A DNA stretch of 64,000 bases. It comes from Viridibacterium sediminicola. Lineage in GTDB: Bacteria; Pseudomonadota; Gammaproteobacteria; Burkholderiales; Rhodocyclaceae. The notes beneath the pieces are model-generated. The model made no database searches. It was not told the DNA's origin and saw only the letters and a program-made list of their open reading frames with translations. This document shows positions 19,787-29,138 of this stretch, one piece after another (positions within the stretch are counted from its first letter, which is position 1; each line of letters begins with the position of its first letter). The position numbers and the translations under genes are program-made. The stretch covers positions 558,001 to 622,000 of the forward strand of contig NZ_JBDIVE010000002.1 in assembly GCF_039631295.1 (NCBI RefSeq). Reading direction: 5' to 3'.

Positions 19787-20716
19787 TCAGACCTCTGCTG
19801 CGGCCAGCTGCAGCGCGAACTGCTCGCGCAAGCCGGCGGGGACGCTCTCATCCGACTCGAAGCTGACGATGTCCCAGGCCTCCTCGTCTTCCAGCAAGGC
19901 GCGCAGCAAGCGATTGTTCAGTGCATGCCCCGACTTGAAGGCACTGTAGGCAGCCAGCAGCGGCTTGCCGACGATATAGAGGTCGCCAATCGCGTCGAGC
20001 ACCTTGTGTTTGACGAATTCATCGGCGTAGCGCAGGCCGTCACTGTTGAGCACGCGGTATTCGTCCACCACGATGGCATTGTCCAGACTGCCGCCCATGG
20101 CCAGCCCGGCGTTCAGCATGGTTTCCAGGTCCTGCATCTGGCCAAAGGTGCGCGCCCGGGCGACATCACGCGCATAGACATCGCGCGCGAAATCGACATT
20201 CACCGTGGTCGGCGTGGCATCGATGGCCGGGTGATTGAAGTGGATCGAGAAATCGAGCTTGAAGCCGTCGTAAGGCGAGAGCTTGACCCACTTGTCGCCC
20301 TCGCGGATCTCGACCTCCTTCTTGACCTTGAGGAAGCGCTTGGGTGCGTTCTGCACCTCGATGCCAGCGGACTGCAAGAGGAATACAAAAGGCGCGGCGC
20401 TGCCATCGAGAATCGGAATTTCGGCGGCATCGATATCGACATAGCAGTTGTCGATACCCAGACCAGCGAGGGCCGACATCAGGTGCTCGACCGTGCCGAC
20501 CTTGGCCGTACCTTGCTGCAAGCCCGAACACAGGCGCGTCTCAAGGACCGAATACGGATCACTCGGCAAATCAACGGGCGGCGTGAGATCGACGCGACGG
20601 AAGACGATGCCCGTATCCGGCGCCGCCGGGCGCAAACACAGCTCCACGCGCGCGCCGCTGTGCAAGCCGACACCGGTTGCCTTGACGATGGATTTGAGCG
20701 TGCGTTGGCGAATCAT
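19787..20716 (-). CDS. lpxC: UDP-3-O-acyl-N-acetylglucosamine deacetylase
   Basis: It catalyses the committed step of lipid A synthesis, a zinc-dependent deacetylation. ATG 20716 (MIRQRTLKSIVKATGVGLHSG) has AGGAG upstream and gives 309 residues. The zinc ligands are in TVEHLMSAL (His78) and in KHKVLDAIGD (His and Asp), with the general-acid His in SGHALNN. It follows ftsZ, separated by a terminator at 20785-20821, so it has its own promoter in the interval. Confidence 0.97.
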   Translation of the reverse strand: MIRQRTLKSIVKATGVGLHSGARVELCLRPAAPDTGIVFRRVDLTPPVDLPSDPYSVLETRLCSGLQQGTAKVGTVEHLMSALAGLGIDNCYVDIDAAEIPILDGSAAPFVFLLQSAGIEVQNAPKRFLKVKKEVEIREGDKWVKLSPYDGFKLDFSIHFNHPAIDATPTTVNVDFARDVYARDVARARTFGQMQDLETMLNAGLAMGGSLDNAIVVDEYRVLNSDGLRYADEFVKHKVLDAIGDLYIVGKPLLAAYSAFKSGHALNNRLLRALLEDEEAWDIVSFESDESVPAGLREQFALQLAAAEV

Positions 20717-20784
20717 TGTGGCTCCTGAAAGTAGTCCCAAGTATATGCTGGCCGCCGCATGCCCAGCCACTATGAAGCCGATAG

Positions 20785-20821
20785 AAACAAAACGGGCAGA
20801 TGACTCGCGTCATCTGCCCGT
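20785..20821 (-). terminator. intrinsic terminator after ftsZ
   Basis: A perfect 12-bp stem (ACGGGCAGATGA with its complement, 6-nt loop) is followed on the minus strand by TTTTGTTT. It starts 33 nt beyond the ftsZ stop and closes the division cluster before lpxC. Confidence 0.9.
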
Positions 20822-20853
20822 GATCTTTACAGCTTTGAACCTTGCGTTGAAAC

Positions 20854-21990
20854 TCAGTCAGCCTGCTTGCGCAGGAAGGCCGGGATATCGTAGGTGCCAA
20901 AACCATTGGCGCTCATCGCCTCGACCGTGCGGCGCTCGGGGCGGCGAATCACGGCGGGCAGCTCCAGATCGCCGTAATTGACTTCCATGCCGACATTGTC
21001 GGTACCGGTCTTGATCACTTGCATGACCGGCTGACGGGCCACTGCGCGACGCGTGCCGAGGCCGGTGGCGAGCACGGTGATGCGGATGCGGTCTTCCATG
21101 TTCTCGTCGAACACGGTGCCATAGAACACGCTGGCGTCTTCCATCGCAAAGGCGCGCACGGTCTGCACGGCTTCGCGCACTTCAGCCATTTTCAGCGAGC
21201 GGCTGGCGGTGATGTTGATCAGCACGCCACGCGCGCCTTCAAGCTCGACACCTTCCAGCAGCGGGCTGTTGGCAGCCTGCTCGGCGGCGATGCGTGCGCG
21301 ATCCAGACCAGCGGCTTCGGCCGAGCCCATCATGGCGCGGCCCATCTCGGCCATCAGCGTGCGCACGTCCTGGAAGTCGACGTTCACCAGACCCGGCACA
21401 TTGATGATTTCGGCGATGCCGCCGACCGCCTTGCGCAGCACTTCGTCTGCATTGCGGAAACAATCAACGAAGCTGGCTTCCTCGCCATAGACTTCCATGA
21501 GCTTGTCATTAAGCACGACGATCAGCGAATCGACATGCTTGGACAGCTCTTCAACACCGCTGTCAGCAACGCGGATGCGGTTCTCGAAGTCGAAGGGCTT
21601 GGTCACCACGGCAACCGTCAGGATGCCCAGTTCGCGGGCGACTTCAGCCACCACGGGCGCAGCACCCGTACCCGTGCCGCCGCCCATGCCGGCAGTGATG
21701 AACACCATGTGTGCGCCAGCCAGAGCTTCGGCAATGCGCTCGCGGAACTCAAGTGCGGCGGCGCGGCCAGCTTCAGGCTTGGCACCTGCGCCAAGGCCGG
21801 TGCCGCCGAGCTGGATCTTGGTCGCAGCAAGGGAACGCTTGAGCGCCTGGGCATCAGTATTGGCGCAGACAAACTCAACGCCTTGCACACCCTCGCGGAT
21901 CATGTGATCAACTGCGTTGCCGCCGGCCCCGCCCACGCCAACCACCTTGATCACGGTCCCGCTGGTTTCCTTCTCAACGATCTCGATCAT
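20854..21990 (-). CDS. ftsZ: cell division GTPase FtsZ
   Basis: The 378-residue tubulin homolog forms the Z ring. It has the GTP-binding GVGGAGGNAVDHM, the tubulin signature GGGTGTGAAPVVAEVA, the T7 loop region NVDFQDV, and the conserved C-terminal peptide YDIPAFLRKQ that binds FtsA and other partners. Length and motifs are standard. The 176-bp gap to ftsA is AT-rich and probably holds a promoter, which agrees with extra ftsZ promoters known in other species. Confidence 0.98.
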   Translation of the reverse strand: MIEIVEKETSGTVIKVVGVGGAGGNAVDHMIREGVQGVEFVCANTDAQALKRSLAATKIQLGGTGLGAGAKPEAGRAAALEFRERIAEALAGAHMVFITAGMGGGTGTGAAPVVAEVARELGILTVAVVTKPFDFENRIRVADSGVEELSKHVDSLIVVLNDKLMEVYGEEASFVDCFRNADEVLRKAVGGIAEIINVPGLVNVDFQDVRTLMAEMGRAMMGSAEAAGLDRARIAAEQAANSPLLEGVELEGARGVLINITASRSLKMAEVREAVQTVRAFAMEDASVFYGTVFDENMEDRIRITVLATGLGTRRAVARQPVMQVIKTGTDNVGMEVNYGDLELPAVIRRPERRTVEAMSANGFGTYDIPAFLRKQAD

Positions 21991-22166
21991 GCGTGCACTC
22001 CTTTGAAGATGCGCCTGATGTGCCCGAGGGTCTCAAATTCAGGCACCTAAATATGGTATCAAGTGCGAAGTCTACTACTAAATAGCGCATTAGCACATCT
22101 TGCTTAACATTTTTCCTGCATGCCGTTCATCGCCCGAACCGGCTTTTTAGCCAAGTCGTTGACGCA
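21991..22166 (-). promoter_or_regulatory. AT-rich ftsA-ftsZ intergenic, probable ftsZ promoter region
   Basis: This is the longest gap inside the division cluster that carries no ORF and its base composition drops sharply around 22045-22115. On the minus strand a weak pair TTAAGC-17 nt-TATTTA can be drawn at about 22068-22096. I consider a promoter likely but the exact boxes unproven. Confidence 0.35.
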
Positions 22167-23396
22167 TCACAGATTTTTTTCAAACCAGGATTTCATGCGC
22201 TGGAAAACCTGTTTGAAATTCTGCCCTTCACGCGCCTGCATGCCACGCCGGCGCTGGGCTGCCCCTTCCAGAACGAGCCCCATCACATTGGCGTACTGCG
22301 GATGACAAATGACATCCGCAAGGCTGCCCTGATACTGCGGCACGCCCATGCGTACCGGCAGATGGAAGACTTCCTCACCCAGCTCGCAGATACCGGTCAG
22401 GGTCGCCGAGCCGCCGGTCAGCACCAGACCGGAGGACAGCAGTTCCTCGTAACCGCTGCGCCGCAGCTCGCCCTGCACCAGCTCGAAGAGTTCAGTCACG
22501 CGCGGCTCGATCACATCGGCCAGCGAAGAGCGCGACAGGCGGCGCGGCGGGCGATCGCCGACGCTGGGCACTTCGATCATGTCCGCCGGATCCACCAGAC
22601 TGTGCAGCGCAACGCCCTGGCTGAGCTTGATTTCCTCGGCCTCGGCCGTCGGCGTACGCAGGGCCATGGCGATATCGTTGGTGACCTGGTCGCCCGCGAT
22701 GGGGATCACCGCCGTGTGGCGAATCGCGCCCTGCGTGAAAATGGCCAGATCGGTAGTGCCACCGCCAATGTCGACCAGGCAGACGCCCAGCTCTTTCTCG
22801 TCTTCCGAGAGGGTCGCAAAACTCGATGCCAAGGGCTGCAGCACCAGGTCGGCCACTTCCAGGCCGCAGCGGCGCATGCACTTGATCAGGTTCTGCGCGG
22901 CAGAGACGGCGCCGGTGATGATGTGCACCTTCACTTCAAGCTTCACGCCGCTCATGCCGATCGGCTCGCGCACGCCGTCCTGACCATCGATGATGAATTC
23001 CTGGGTGAGGATGTGCAGGATCTGCTGATCGGCCGGAATCGGCATCGCGCGGGCCACATCGATGACGCGCTCGACATCCAGCGGCGAGACTTCCTTGTCC
23101 TTGATCGCCACCATGCCGTTGGAGTTGAAGCTGCGGATATGGCTGCCGGCAATGCCGGTATAAACCTCGCGGATCTTGCAGTCGGCCATCAGCTCGACTT
23201 CCTGCACCACGCGGGAAATGGCGTCTACCGTCGCTTCGATATTGACCACCACACCCTTCTTGAGGCCGTTGGACGGCTGGGTGCCGATGCCGATCACTTC
23301 AAGGCGGCCATCGGGCCGTAACTCGGCAACCATTGCGGTGATCTTGGACGTGCCAATATCGAGGCCGACTATTAGGTTCTTGTTGTCCCTGCTCAT
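22167..23396 (-). CDS. ftsA: cell division protein FtsA
   Basis: The 409-residue actin-like ATPase tethers FtsZ to the membrane and recruits later divisome proteins. ATPase motifs include LIVGLDIGTSKITAMVAE at the N terminus, VDIGGGTTDLAIF in the phosphate-2 loop and LVLTGGSATL; the SHS2-containing 1C domain occupies about 85-165. The C-terminal amphipathic helix that binds the membrane is visible as FQRMKSWFEKN. The start overlaps the ftsQ stop (ATGA). Confidence 0.97.
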   Translation of the reverse strand: MSRDNKNLIVGLDIGTSKITAMVAELRPDGRLEVIGIGTQPSNGLKKGVVVNIEATVDAISRVVQEVELMADCKIREVYTGIAGSHIRSFNSNGMVAIKDKEVSPLDVERVIDVARAMPIPADQQILHILTQEFIIDGQDGVREPIGMSGVKLEVKVHIITGAVSAAQNLIKCMRRCGLEVADLVLQPLASSFATLSEDEKELGVCLVDIGGGTTDLAIFTQGAIRHTAVIPIAGDQVTNDIAMALRTPTAEAEEIKLSQGVALHSLVDPADMIEVPSVGDRPPRRLSRSSLADVIEPRVTELFELVQGELRRSGYEELLSSGLVLTGGSATLTGICELGEEVFHLPVRMGVPQYQGSLADVICHPQYANVMGLVLEGAAQRRRGMQAREGQNFKQVFQRMKSWFEKNL

Positions 23397-24250
23397 GGTG
23401 TGCCCTTGTGTTCTACTTCACTGGTAAGGATTGGTTTGCCCAGCCGTACAGCGAATCCGGCGGGGTAGCGCAGATCCGCGACTTGCCACGGCTGCGCCAA
23501 TTTACGATGTGCGTCGGGCCAGGCGGCGACGAAGCGCTTGAGGCGTTCGTCAAGCGGTGCCTTGGCCTGATCGCGGCCCATTTCGACGAGCAAGCCGTCG
23601 TCGAGCTGCAGCTGCCAGGCGCTGCGCGGTGAGAGATTGAGCGCCACGATGTGGCGGCCGATGCCTTCCAGCATCTGGTCCATGCGCGCCCGTGCGGCAA
23701 GCATGTCGGCCACCCGCTCAGGCGGGCCGCTGAATACCGGCATGGTGGCATTGCTGGCAGCGTCGAAAATCTCGCCATGGGTGTTGACCAGGCGGGTGTC
23801 GCCGGTTTCCGCCACTTTCCAGTAAGCCACCGCGGCCTGCTCTTCGAGGCTGACTTCCACCGTGCCCGGCCAACGCCGGCGCAGCTGCGCCTGGCGCACC
23901 CAAGGTAACTTCTCGAAGGCGGCGCGCGCCTGATCGAGATCGACGGTAAAGAAATTGCCGCGCATCGAGGAGATCGCCGCGTACTCCAGCTGCGCGCCGG
24001 TGACCTGGCCCAGCGGCGTGAGCACCATGACCTGGCGGATCTCGAACAGCGGCATGCGCAGCACGCTCTTGACGGCGGCGTAGCCAATCGCAATCGAGAC
24101 CAGCAGCAACAAGATATCGGAGACCAGATTCATCCACTCCGGGCTGTTCCAGAAGCCGACGCCACCTTCCTTTTGCGCAGCATTGCGCGCAGCGGGTTTG
24201 TCACCCGCCGTCGCAGCACCACCACGAAAGGCTGGTACGCCTTTAGCCAA
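23393..24250 (-). CDS. ftsQ: cell division protein FtsQ
   Basis: I choose the TTG at 24250 as start; it overlaps the ddl stop and has GAGGG about 7 nt upstream, giving 285 residues (MAKGVPAFRGGAATAG...). The longer reading frame extends 19 codons into ddl. There is one membrane segment at about residues 43-62 (VSDILLLLVSIAIGYAAVKS), then the POTRA domain beginning FEIRQVMVLTPLGQVTGAQL and the FtsQ beta domain with WRVEV-like PGTVEVSLEEQAAVAYW. FtsQ bridges FtsA/FtsW/FtsI with FtsB/FtsL in the divisome. Confidence 0.93.
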   Translation of the reverse strand: MAKGVPAFRGGAATAGDKPAARNAAQKEGGVGFWNSPEWMNLVSDILLLLVSIAIGYAAVKSVLRMPLFEIRQVMVLTPLGQVTGAQLEYAAISSMRGNFFTVDLDQARAAFEKLPWVRQAQLRRRWPGTVEVSLEEQAAVAYWKVAETGDTRLVNTHGEIFDAASNATMPVFSGPPERVADMLAARARMDQMLEGIGRHIVALNLSPRSAWQLQLDDGLLVEMGRDQAKAPLDERLKRFVAAWPDAHRKLAQPWQVADLRYPAGFAVRLGKPILTSEVEHKGTP

Positions 24251-25166
24251 GAGAAGCCCTCGCCAGCACGTCGATGCACAGATCTTCAAAGCTGATGCCG
24301 ACGGCACGCGCCGCCATCGGCACCAGGGAATGACTGGTCATGCCCGGCGCCGTATTGGCTTCGAGCAGATACGGGGCGCCGGCCTCGTCCATGAGGAAGT
24401 CGATGCGCCCCCAGCCCTTGCCGCCCAGCACCTCGAAAGCGCGCAACGCGTAGGCGCCGACCTGCGCTTCCAGCTCCGGCGACAAGCCCGAGGGGCAGCG
24501 ATAGACCGTGTCGTCACGGAAGTACTTGGCCTCGTAATCGTAAAAGTCGCCGGCCGGTTCGATCTTGATCGAGGGCAGTGCGCGCGTACCGAGAATCGCG
24601 CAGGTGTACTCGCCGCCGCCGACGAAACGCTCGGCCATCACCAGCTTGTCGAGCTTGCGTGCCGCGTCGAAGGCCGGACGGAATTCGGCCAGGCTGCGCA
24701 CCTTGGTGACGCCCAGGCTGGAGCCTTCGCAGGCGGGTTTGACGAAGAGCGGGAAGCCCAGCGCCTGGGCGATCTGCTCGAAGTCGCTGTCTTCATCAAG
24801 CATGCGAAAATCCGGCACCGGCAAGCCGGCGGCCTGCCACAGCAGCTTGGTGCGCCATTTGTCCATGCCGATCGCCGAGGCGAGCACGCCGCAGCCGGTG
24901 TAGGCAATGCCCAGCGCTTCCAGCGCGCCCTGCACCGTGCCGTCTTCACCAAAGCGCCCATGCAGGGCGATGAAGGCGCGCGTGAAACCCTCGTCATGCA
25001 ACGCCCACAAGGGCTGCTCGGCCGGATCGAAGGCATGCGCATCGACGCCGCGCGCGCGCAACGCAGCCAACACCGCATTGCCTGACAGCAAGGAAATCTC
25101 GCGTTCGGCCGACGCGCCGCCCATCAGCACTGCAACCTTGCCAAAATCTTGTGTTGTCGTCGTCAC
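24243..25166 (-). CDS. ddl: D-alanine--D-alanine ligase
   Basis: The 307-residue ATP-grasp enzyme makes the D-Ala-D-Ala dipeptide for the MurF step. Signatures are VLMGGASAEREISLLSG, HGRFGEDGTVQGALE, FVKPACEGSSLGVTKV, GRIDFLMDE and LLEANTAPGMTSHSL. It is the DdlB type normally found in the division cluster, 10 nt after murC, with its stop overlapping the ftsQ start. Confidence 0.97.
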   Translation of the reverse strand: MTTTTQDFGKVAVLMGGASAEREISLLSGNAVLAALRARGVDAHAFDPAEQPLWALHDEGFTRAFIALHGRFGEDGTVQGALEALGIAYTGCGVLASAIGMDKWRTKLLWQAAGLPVPDFRMLDEDSDFEQIAQALGFPLFVKPACEGSSLGVTKVRSLAEFRPAFDAARKLDKLVMAERFVGGGEYTCAILGTRALPSIKIEPAGDFYDYEAKYFRDDTVYRCPSGLSPELEAQVGAYALRAFEVLGGKGWGRIDFLMDEAGAPYLLEANTAPGMTSHSLVPMAARAVGISFEDLCIDVLARASLG

Positions 25167-25176
25167 GCGTCAATCC

Positions 25177-26574
25177 TCAAAGCTCTGCTGCAGAAACAAT
25201 CTTGCCCGGCACCGCGCCAATCGAGCCGGCGCCCATGGTCAGCACCACATCGCCGTCCTGCACCGTGGCCCACACGCGCTGCGGCAGGTCGGCAATCTGT
25301 TCAACGAACTGCGGTTCGATCTGGCCGGCCACACGCAGCGCGCGCGCCAGGCTGCGCCCGTCGGCCGCCACCAGCGGCGCCTCGCCGGCGGCATAGACTT
25401 CGGCCAGCAAGAGCACATCGACGCTGCCGAGCACACGCACGAAGTCCTCGAAGCAATCGCGGGTACGTGTATAGCGATGCGGCTGGAAGGCCAGCACCAG
25501 CCGGCGGCCCGGAAATGCACCGCGTGCAGCCGCCAGCGTGGCCGCCATCTCGACCGGGTGATGGCCGTAGTCATCGATCAGGGTGAAGCTGCCACCGGCG
25601 GGCAGCGGCACTTCGCCATAGCGCTGGAAGCGCCGCCCGACACCACGGAATTCGCCCAGCGCGCGCTGGATTGCGGCATCGTCCACACCCAGCTCGGTCG
25701 CCACGGCAATCGCCGCCAGGGCATTGAGTACGTTATGGCGGCCGGGCAGATTGAGCACGATCGGCAAGCGCGATTCGCCGTCGATGGTACGCACACAATC
25801 GAAGTGCATCTGTGCGCCCACCGCACGCACGTTCTCGGCGCGCACCTGGGCGGAGGCATCGGTGCCGTAGCGCACGATCTGCTTGGAAACAAAGGGAATA
25901 ATCTCGCGCACATGCGGATCATCGACGCACAGCACCGCCACGCCGTAGAACGGCAGGCGCTGCAGGAATTCGACAAAGGCCTGGCGCAGGCGCGCAAAGT
26001 CGTGGCCGTAGGTCTCCATGTGGTCGGCGTCGATATTGGTGACCACCGACAGCACTGGCGTGAGCAGCAGGAACGAGGCGTCCGACTCATCGGCCTCGGC
26101 GACCAGGAAGTCGCCACTGCCCAGACGCGCATTGGCGCCGGCAGAGTTGAGCTTGCCGCCGATGACGAAGGTCGGGTCGAGCCCGCCCTCGGCCAGCAGA
26201 CTGGCGACCAGGCTGGTCGTCGTCGTCTTGCCATGCGTGCCGGCAATCGCCACGCCCTGCTTCAGGCGCATCAGCTCGGCGAGCATCTGTGCGCGCGGCA
26301 CCACCGGAATCTGCCGCGCCCGCGCCGCCAGCACTTCAGGGTTATCGCCGTGCACCGCCGTCGAGGTGACGATGGCGTCGGCCGCCCCGAGGTTTTCCGC
26401 CGCATGGCCGATGGCGACACGCACGCCCTGCGCTTCCAGGCGCTGGGTAGTAGCGCTGGCCGCCAGATCCGAACCGCTGACGGTGAAGCCCAGATTGCAC
26501 AGCACTTCGGCGATGCCGCTCATGCCGGCACCGCCGATGCCGACGAAGTGGATGTTCTTGACCTTGTGCTTCAT
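25177..26574 (-). CDS. murC: UDP-N-acetylmuramate--L-alanine ligase
   Basis: The 465-residue Mur ligase adds the first amino acid of the peptidoglycan stem. It has the N-terminal GIGGAGMSGIAEVL nucleotide motif, the P-loop AGTHGKTTTTSLVASLL, the ADESDASFL region and a DDYGHHPVEMAATL motif in the C-terminal domain. Its ATG overlaps the stop of the 87-codon ORF that fills the gap after murG. Confidence 0.97.
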   Translation of the reverse strand: MKHKVKNIHFVGIGGAGMSGIAEVLCNLGFTVSGSDLAASATTQRLEAQGVRVAIGHAAENLGAADAIVTSTAVHGDNPEVLAARARQIPVVPRAQMLAELMRLKQGVAIAGTHGKTTTTSLVASLLAEGGLDPTFVIGGKLNSAGANARLGSGDFLVAEADESDASFLLLTPVLSVVTNIDADHMETYGHDFARLRQAFVEFLQRLPFYGVAVLCVDDPHVREIIPFVSKQIVRYGTDASAQVRAENVRAVGAQMHFDCVRTIDGESRLPIVLNLPGRHNVLNALAAIAVATELGVDDAAIQRALGEFRGVGRRFQRYGEVPLPAGGSFTLIDDYGHHPVEMAATLAAARGAFPGRRLVLAFQPHRYTRTRDCFEDFVRVLGSVDVLLLAEVYAAGEAPLVAADGRSLARALRVAGQIEPQFVEQIADLPQRVWATVQDGDVVLTMGAGSIGAVPGKIVSAAEL

Positions 26575-26834
26575 GACGAGGCCCTCGTGACCTGGATCGC
26601 GGGGCGGGAAGAAGAGACGCGCATGGAGTGAAGAGGAATTCCGGAACGATGAGCCTGCCGCGCCGCGCCCTCAAGCACAGCCCGGCACGCAGCGAAGCGC
26701 GCAGTTTTACAGATTTGTTGAATGCGCACACGTCTTGACTTGCAGTGCACAAGGCTCTCCAGCGCTTCAGCGCTGACTGGCAAGGCCGGGCGCACGACAG
26801 AATGCGCGTTGCGGGGCAAAGTCAGCTGTTTCAT
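26571..26834 (-). CDS. 87-codon ORF bridging murG and murC with overlapping ends
   Basis: The ORF starts at an ATG that overlaps the murG stop (ATGA) and its own TGA overlaps the murC ATG (ATGA), so it fills the 256-nt gap exactly. The product (MKQLTLPRNAHSVVRP...) has no hydrophobic segment and no motif I recognise. Its codons (AGA, TCA, ATT, CAA, ACT, TGT) are much less GC-rich at position three than those of murG and murC. It may be a ribosome-passage ORF that couples murG to murC rather than a functional protein, or it may be a diverged gene. Confidence 0.35.
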   Translation of the reverse strand: MKQLTLPRNAHSVVRPALPVSAEALESLVHCKSRRVRIQQICKTARFAACRAVLEGAARQAHRSGIPLHSMRVSSSRPAIQVTRASS

Positions 26835-27916
26835 GGCTTGAGCAGGCCTTCGCAGACATTCGCCACAGCATCAGCGACACGCGGCCGCGAGGCGGCACGT
26901 GCTGCTTCGGCCATCTCCAGCAAACGCTGGCGGTCGAGCCTGGCCAGAAAGTCGGCCAGCCATTGCGGGCTCAGTGCGTGCTGGGCGATCAGCTCGGCGG
27001 CATCGCGCTCGGCGAGGAAGCGCGCATTGCCGGTCTGGTGATCATCGACAGCATGCGGATACGGCACCAGCACGCCGCCCACGCCGACCGCCGCCAGTTC
27101 AGCAATGGTCAGCGCGCCGGCACGGCAGATCACCAGATCCGCCTCGGCATAGCGCGCCGCCATGTCCTCGATGAAGGGCAGCAGCTCGCCGCTCACCCCG
27201 GCGCGCGCATAGGCCTCGCGCAAGGCATCGATCTGCTTGGCACCGGACTGATGCACCACCTGCGGACGCTGCTCGGCCGGCAGCAGGGCCAGCGCCTGCG
27301 GCACCGCATCATTGAGCGCCTGGGCGCCCAGCGAACCGCCGACCACCAGCACTTTCAGCGGGCCGCTGCGGCCGGCAAAGCGCTCAGCCGGCGGCGCAAT
27401 CGCCTCGATGTCGGCACGCACCGGATTACCGATCCACTGCGCCGACTTGATCACATCCGGAAAACCGCTCAGCACGCAATCGGCGACTCCGGCGAGCACC
27501 TTGTTGGAGAGGCCGGCAATCGAATTCTGCTCATGCACCACGAATGGCCGGCCGAGCAAGCTGGCCATCATGCCGCCCGGAAAGCTGACATAGCCGCCCA
27601 TGCCGATCACCACATCGGGACGCGTCGCGCGCAGCAGGCGCAGCGCCTGCCAGAAGCCACGCAGCAGATTGAGCGGCAGCAGCAGCTTGCGCAGCAAGCC
27701 CTTGCCGCGCAAGGCGGCAAAATCCAGCCAGGCCATCTCATAGCCACGCTCGGGCACCAGGCGCGCCTCCATGCCGTTCGGGTTGCCCAGCCAGATGATC
27801 TGCCAGCCGCGCGCACGCAAGGCCTCGGCCACCGCAATGCCCGGATAGATGTGACCGCCGGTGCCGCCGGCCATCACCATCAGACGCGGCGCACGGCCCT
27901 CAGACGCGCGAGACAT
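26831..27916 (-). CDS. murG: UDP-GlcNAc--undecaprenyl-pyrophosphoryl-MurNAc-pentapeptide GlcNAc transferase
   Basis: It makes lipid II on the inner face of the membrane. The 361-residue GT-B protein has MVMAGGTGGHIYPGIAVAEAL, IGMGGYVSFPGGMMA, HEQNSIAGLSNKVL, LVVGGSLGAQALND and VICRAGALTIAELAAVG, all MurG signatures. The ATG at 27916 overlaps ftsW by 17 nt; an internal ATG 12 codons later is possible but less likely. Confidence 0.96.
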   Translation of the reverse strand: MSRASEGRAPRLMVMAGGTGGHIYPGIAVAEALRARGWQIIWLGNPNGMEARLVPERGYEMAWLDFAALRGKGLLRKLLLPLNLLRGFWQALRLLRATRPDVVIGMGGYVSFPGGMMASLLGRPFVVHEQNSIAGLSNKVLAGVADCVLSGFPDVIKSAQWIGNPVRADIEAIAPPAERFAGRSGPLKVLVVGGSLGAQALNDAVPQALALLPAEQRPQVVHQSGAKQIDALREAYARAGVSGELLPFIEDMAARYAEADLVICRAGALTIAELAAVGVGGVLVPYPHAVDDHQTGNARFLAERDAAELIAQHALSPQWLADFLARLDRQRLLEMAEAARAASRPRVADAVANVCEGLLKP

Positions 27917-29138
27917 GACGATTCTCCCAGTCGATCCGCATCAACACCGCCAGCGCCATGCAGTTGGCGACGATGCCGGAACCGCCGAAACTCATCAGCG
28001 GCAAGGTCAGGCCCTTGGTCGGCAACAGGCCCATGTTCACACCCATGTTGATGAAGCCCTGGAAGCCGAACCACAGGCCGATGCCCTGCGCCACCAGGCC
28101 GCCGTAGTAGCGTTCCAGCAACAAGGCGCGGCGCCCCATCGCAAAAGCGCGCTGTACCAGCACGGCGAACAGCACGACGACGGTCAGCACGCCGGCAAAA
28201 CCCAGCTCTTCGGCAATCACTGCGAGTAGGAAGTCGGTATGCGCTTCCGGCAGGTAGAACAGCTTTTCGACGCTGGCCCCCAGACCTACGCCAAACCACT
28301 CGCCGCGCCCGAAAGCGATCAGCGCGTGCGAGAGCTGGTAGCCGCTGCCATAGGCATCGCGCCAGGGATCGACGAAGTTGAACAGGCGCTCGCGGCGGTA
28401 CGGCGACAACCAGATCAGCAGCACGAAGCCAACCAGGGCAACCACGAAGAGCAGCGCGAAGATGCGCGCATTGAGACCGCCCAGAAAGAGGATGCCGAAA
28501 GCGATCGTGCAGATCACCACGAAGGCGCCGAAGTCCGGCTCGCGCAGCAGCAGGAAGCCGACGAACAGAATCACCGTCGCCATCGGCAGGAAGGCGCGCT
28601 TGAAGCTACCCATGTCCGGCAGCTTGCGCACCGTGTAGTCGGCGGCATAGAGCACGGCAAAGAGCTTCATCAATTCGGACGGCTGCAGATTGATGATGCC
28701 CAGCGGCAACCAGCGCCGCGAGCCATTGACTTCACGCCCGACGTGGGGAATCAGCACCACGATCAGCAAGACCACGCCAATCGCGAAGAGATAGGGCGAG
28801 AGGCGCTGCCAGGTCGCCAGCGGAATCTGCACCGCGACCAGGCCCGCCACCAGACCGACGACCAGGAACACCGCGTGGCGCATCAGGAAGAAGGTGGTGC
28901 TGTGGCCGGAGACCTTGCTGCCTTCGGCATAGGCAATCGACGAGGAATAGACCATGACCAGGCCGAACACCAGCAAGGCGATGGCCGACCAGATGAAGAA
29001 AGGATCCAGCTCACGCTGCGGCTGCGCGTAATCGAACCGCCCGCTGAAACGCTGCCGCGCCGGATTGAGGATGCGCTTGATGCCGGACTTGTCGCCGGTC
29101 GCCGGCCACAGCGCAGAGAAGAGGCTGGAGAGCTTCAT
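27900..29138 (-). CDS. ftsW: peptidoglycan glycosyltransferase FtsW
   Basis: The 412-residue SEDS-family polymerase works with FtsI at the septum. About ten membrane segments are visible from residue 47 onward; diagnostic motifs are GREVNGSRRWLPLG, LQPSELMKL, EAHTDFLLAVIAEELGF and LPLMSFGGSGI. A hydrophilic N-terminal tail of about 45 residues precedes the first helix. The start overlaps the murD stop (ATGA). Confidence 0.96.
   Translation of the reverse strand: MKLSSLFSALWPATGDKSGIKRILNPARQRFSGRFDYAQPQRELDPFFIWSAIALLVFGLVMVYSSSIAYAEGSKVSGHSTTFFLMRHAVFLVVGLVAGLVAVQIPLATWQRLSPYLFAIGVVLLIVVLIPHVGREVNGSRRWLPLGIINLQPSELMKLFAVLYAADYTVRKLPDMGSFKRAFLPMATVILFVGFLLLREPDFGAFVVICTIAFGILFLGGLNARIFALLFVVALVGFVLLIWLSPYRRERLFNFVDPWRDAYGSGYQLSHALIAFGRGEWFGVGLGASVEKLFYLPEAHTDFLLAVIAEELGFAGVLTVVVLFAVLVQRAFAMGRRALLLERYYGGLVAQGIGLWFGFQGFINMGVNMGLLPTKGLTLPLMSFGGSGIVANCMALAVLMRIDWENRHVSRV

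Noticed and set aside
22176..22220. Inverted repeat TTCAAAC / GTTTGAA near the ftsA end
   Set aside because: It lies inside the conserved C-terminal amphipathic helix codons of ftsA and is explained by coding constraints.
24907..26631. 574-codon plus-strand frame antisense to ddl and murC
   Set aside because: Same shadow composition; both real genes carry complete catalytic motifs on the other strand.
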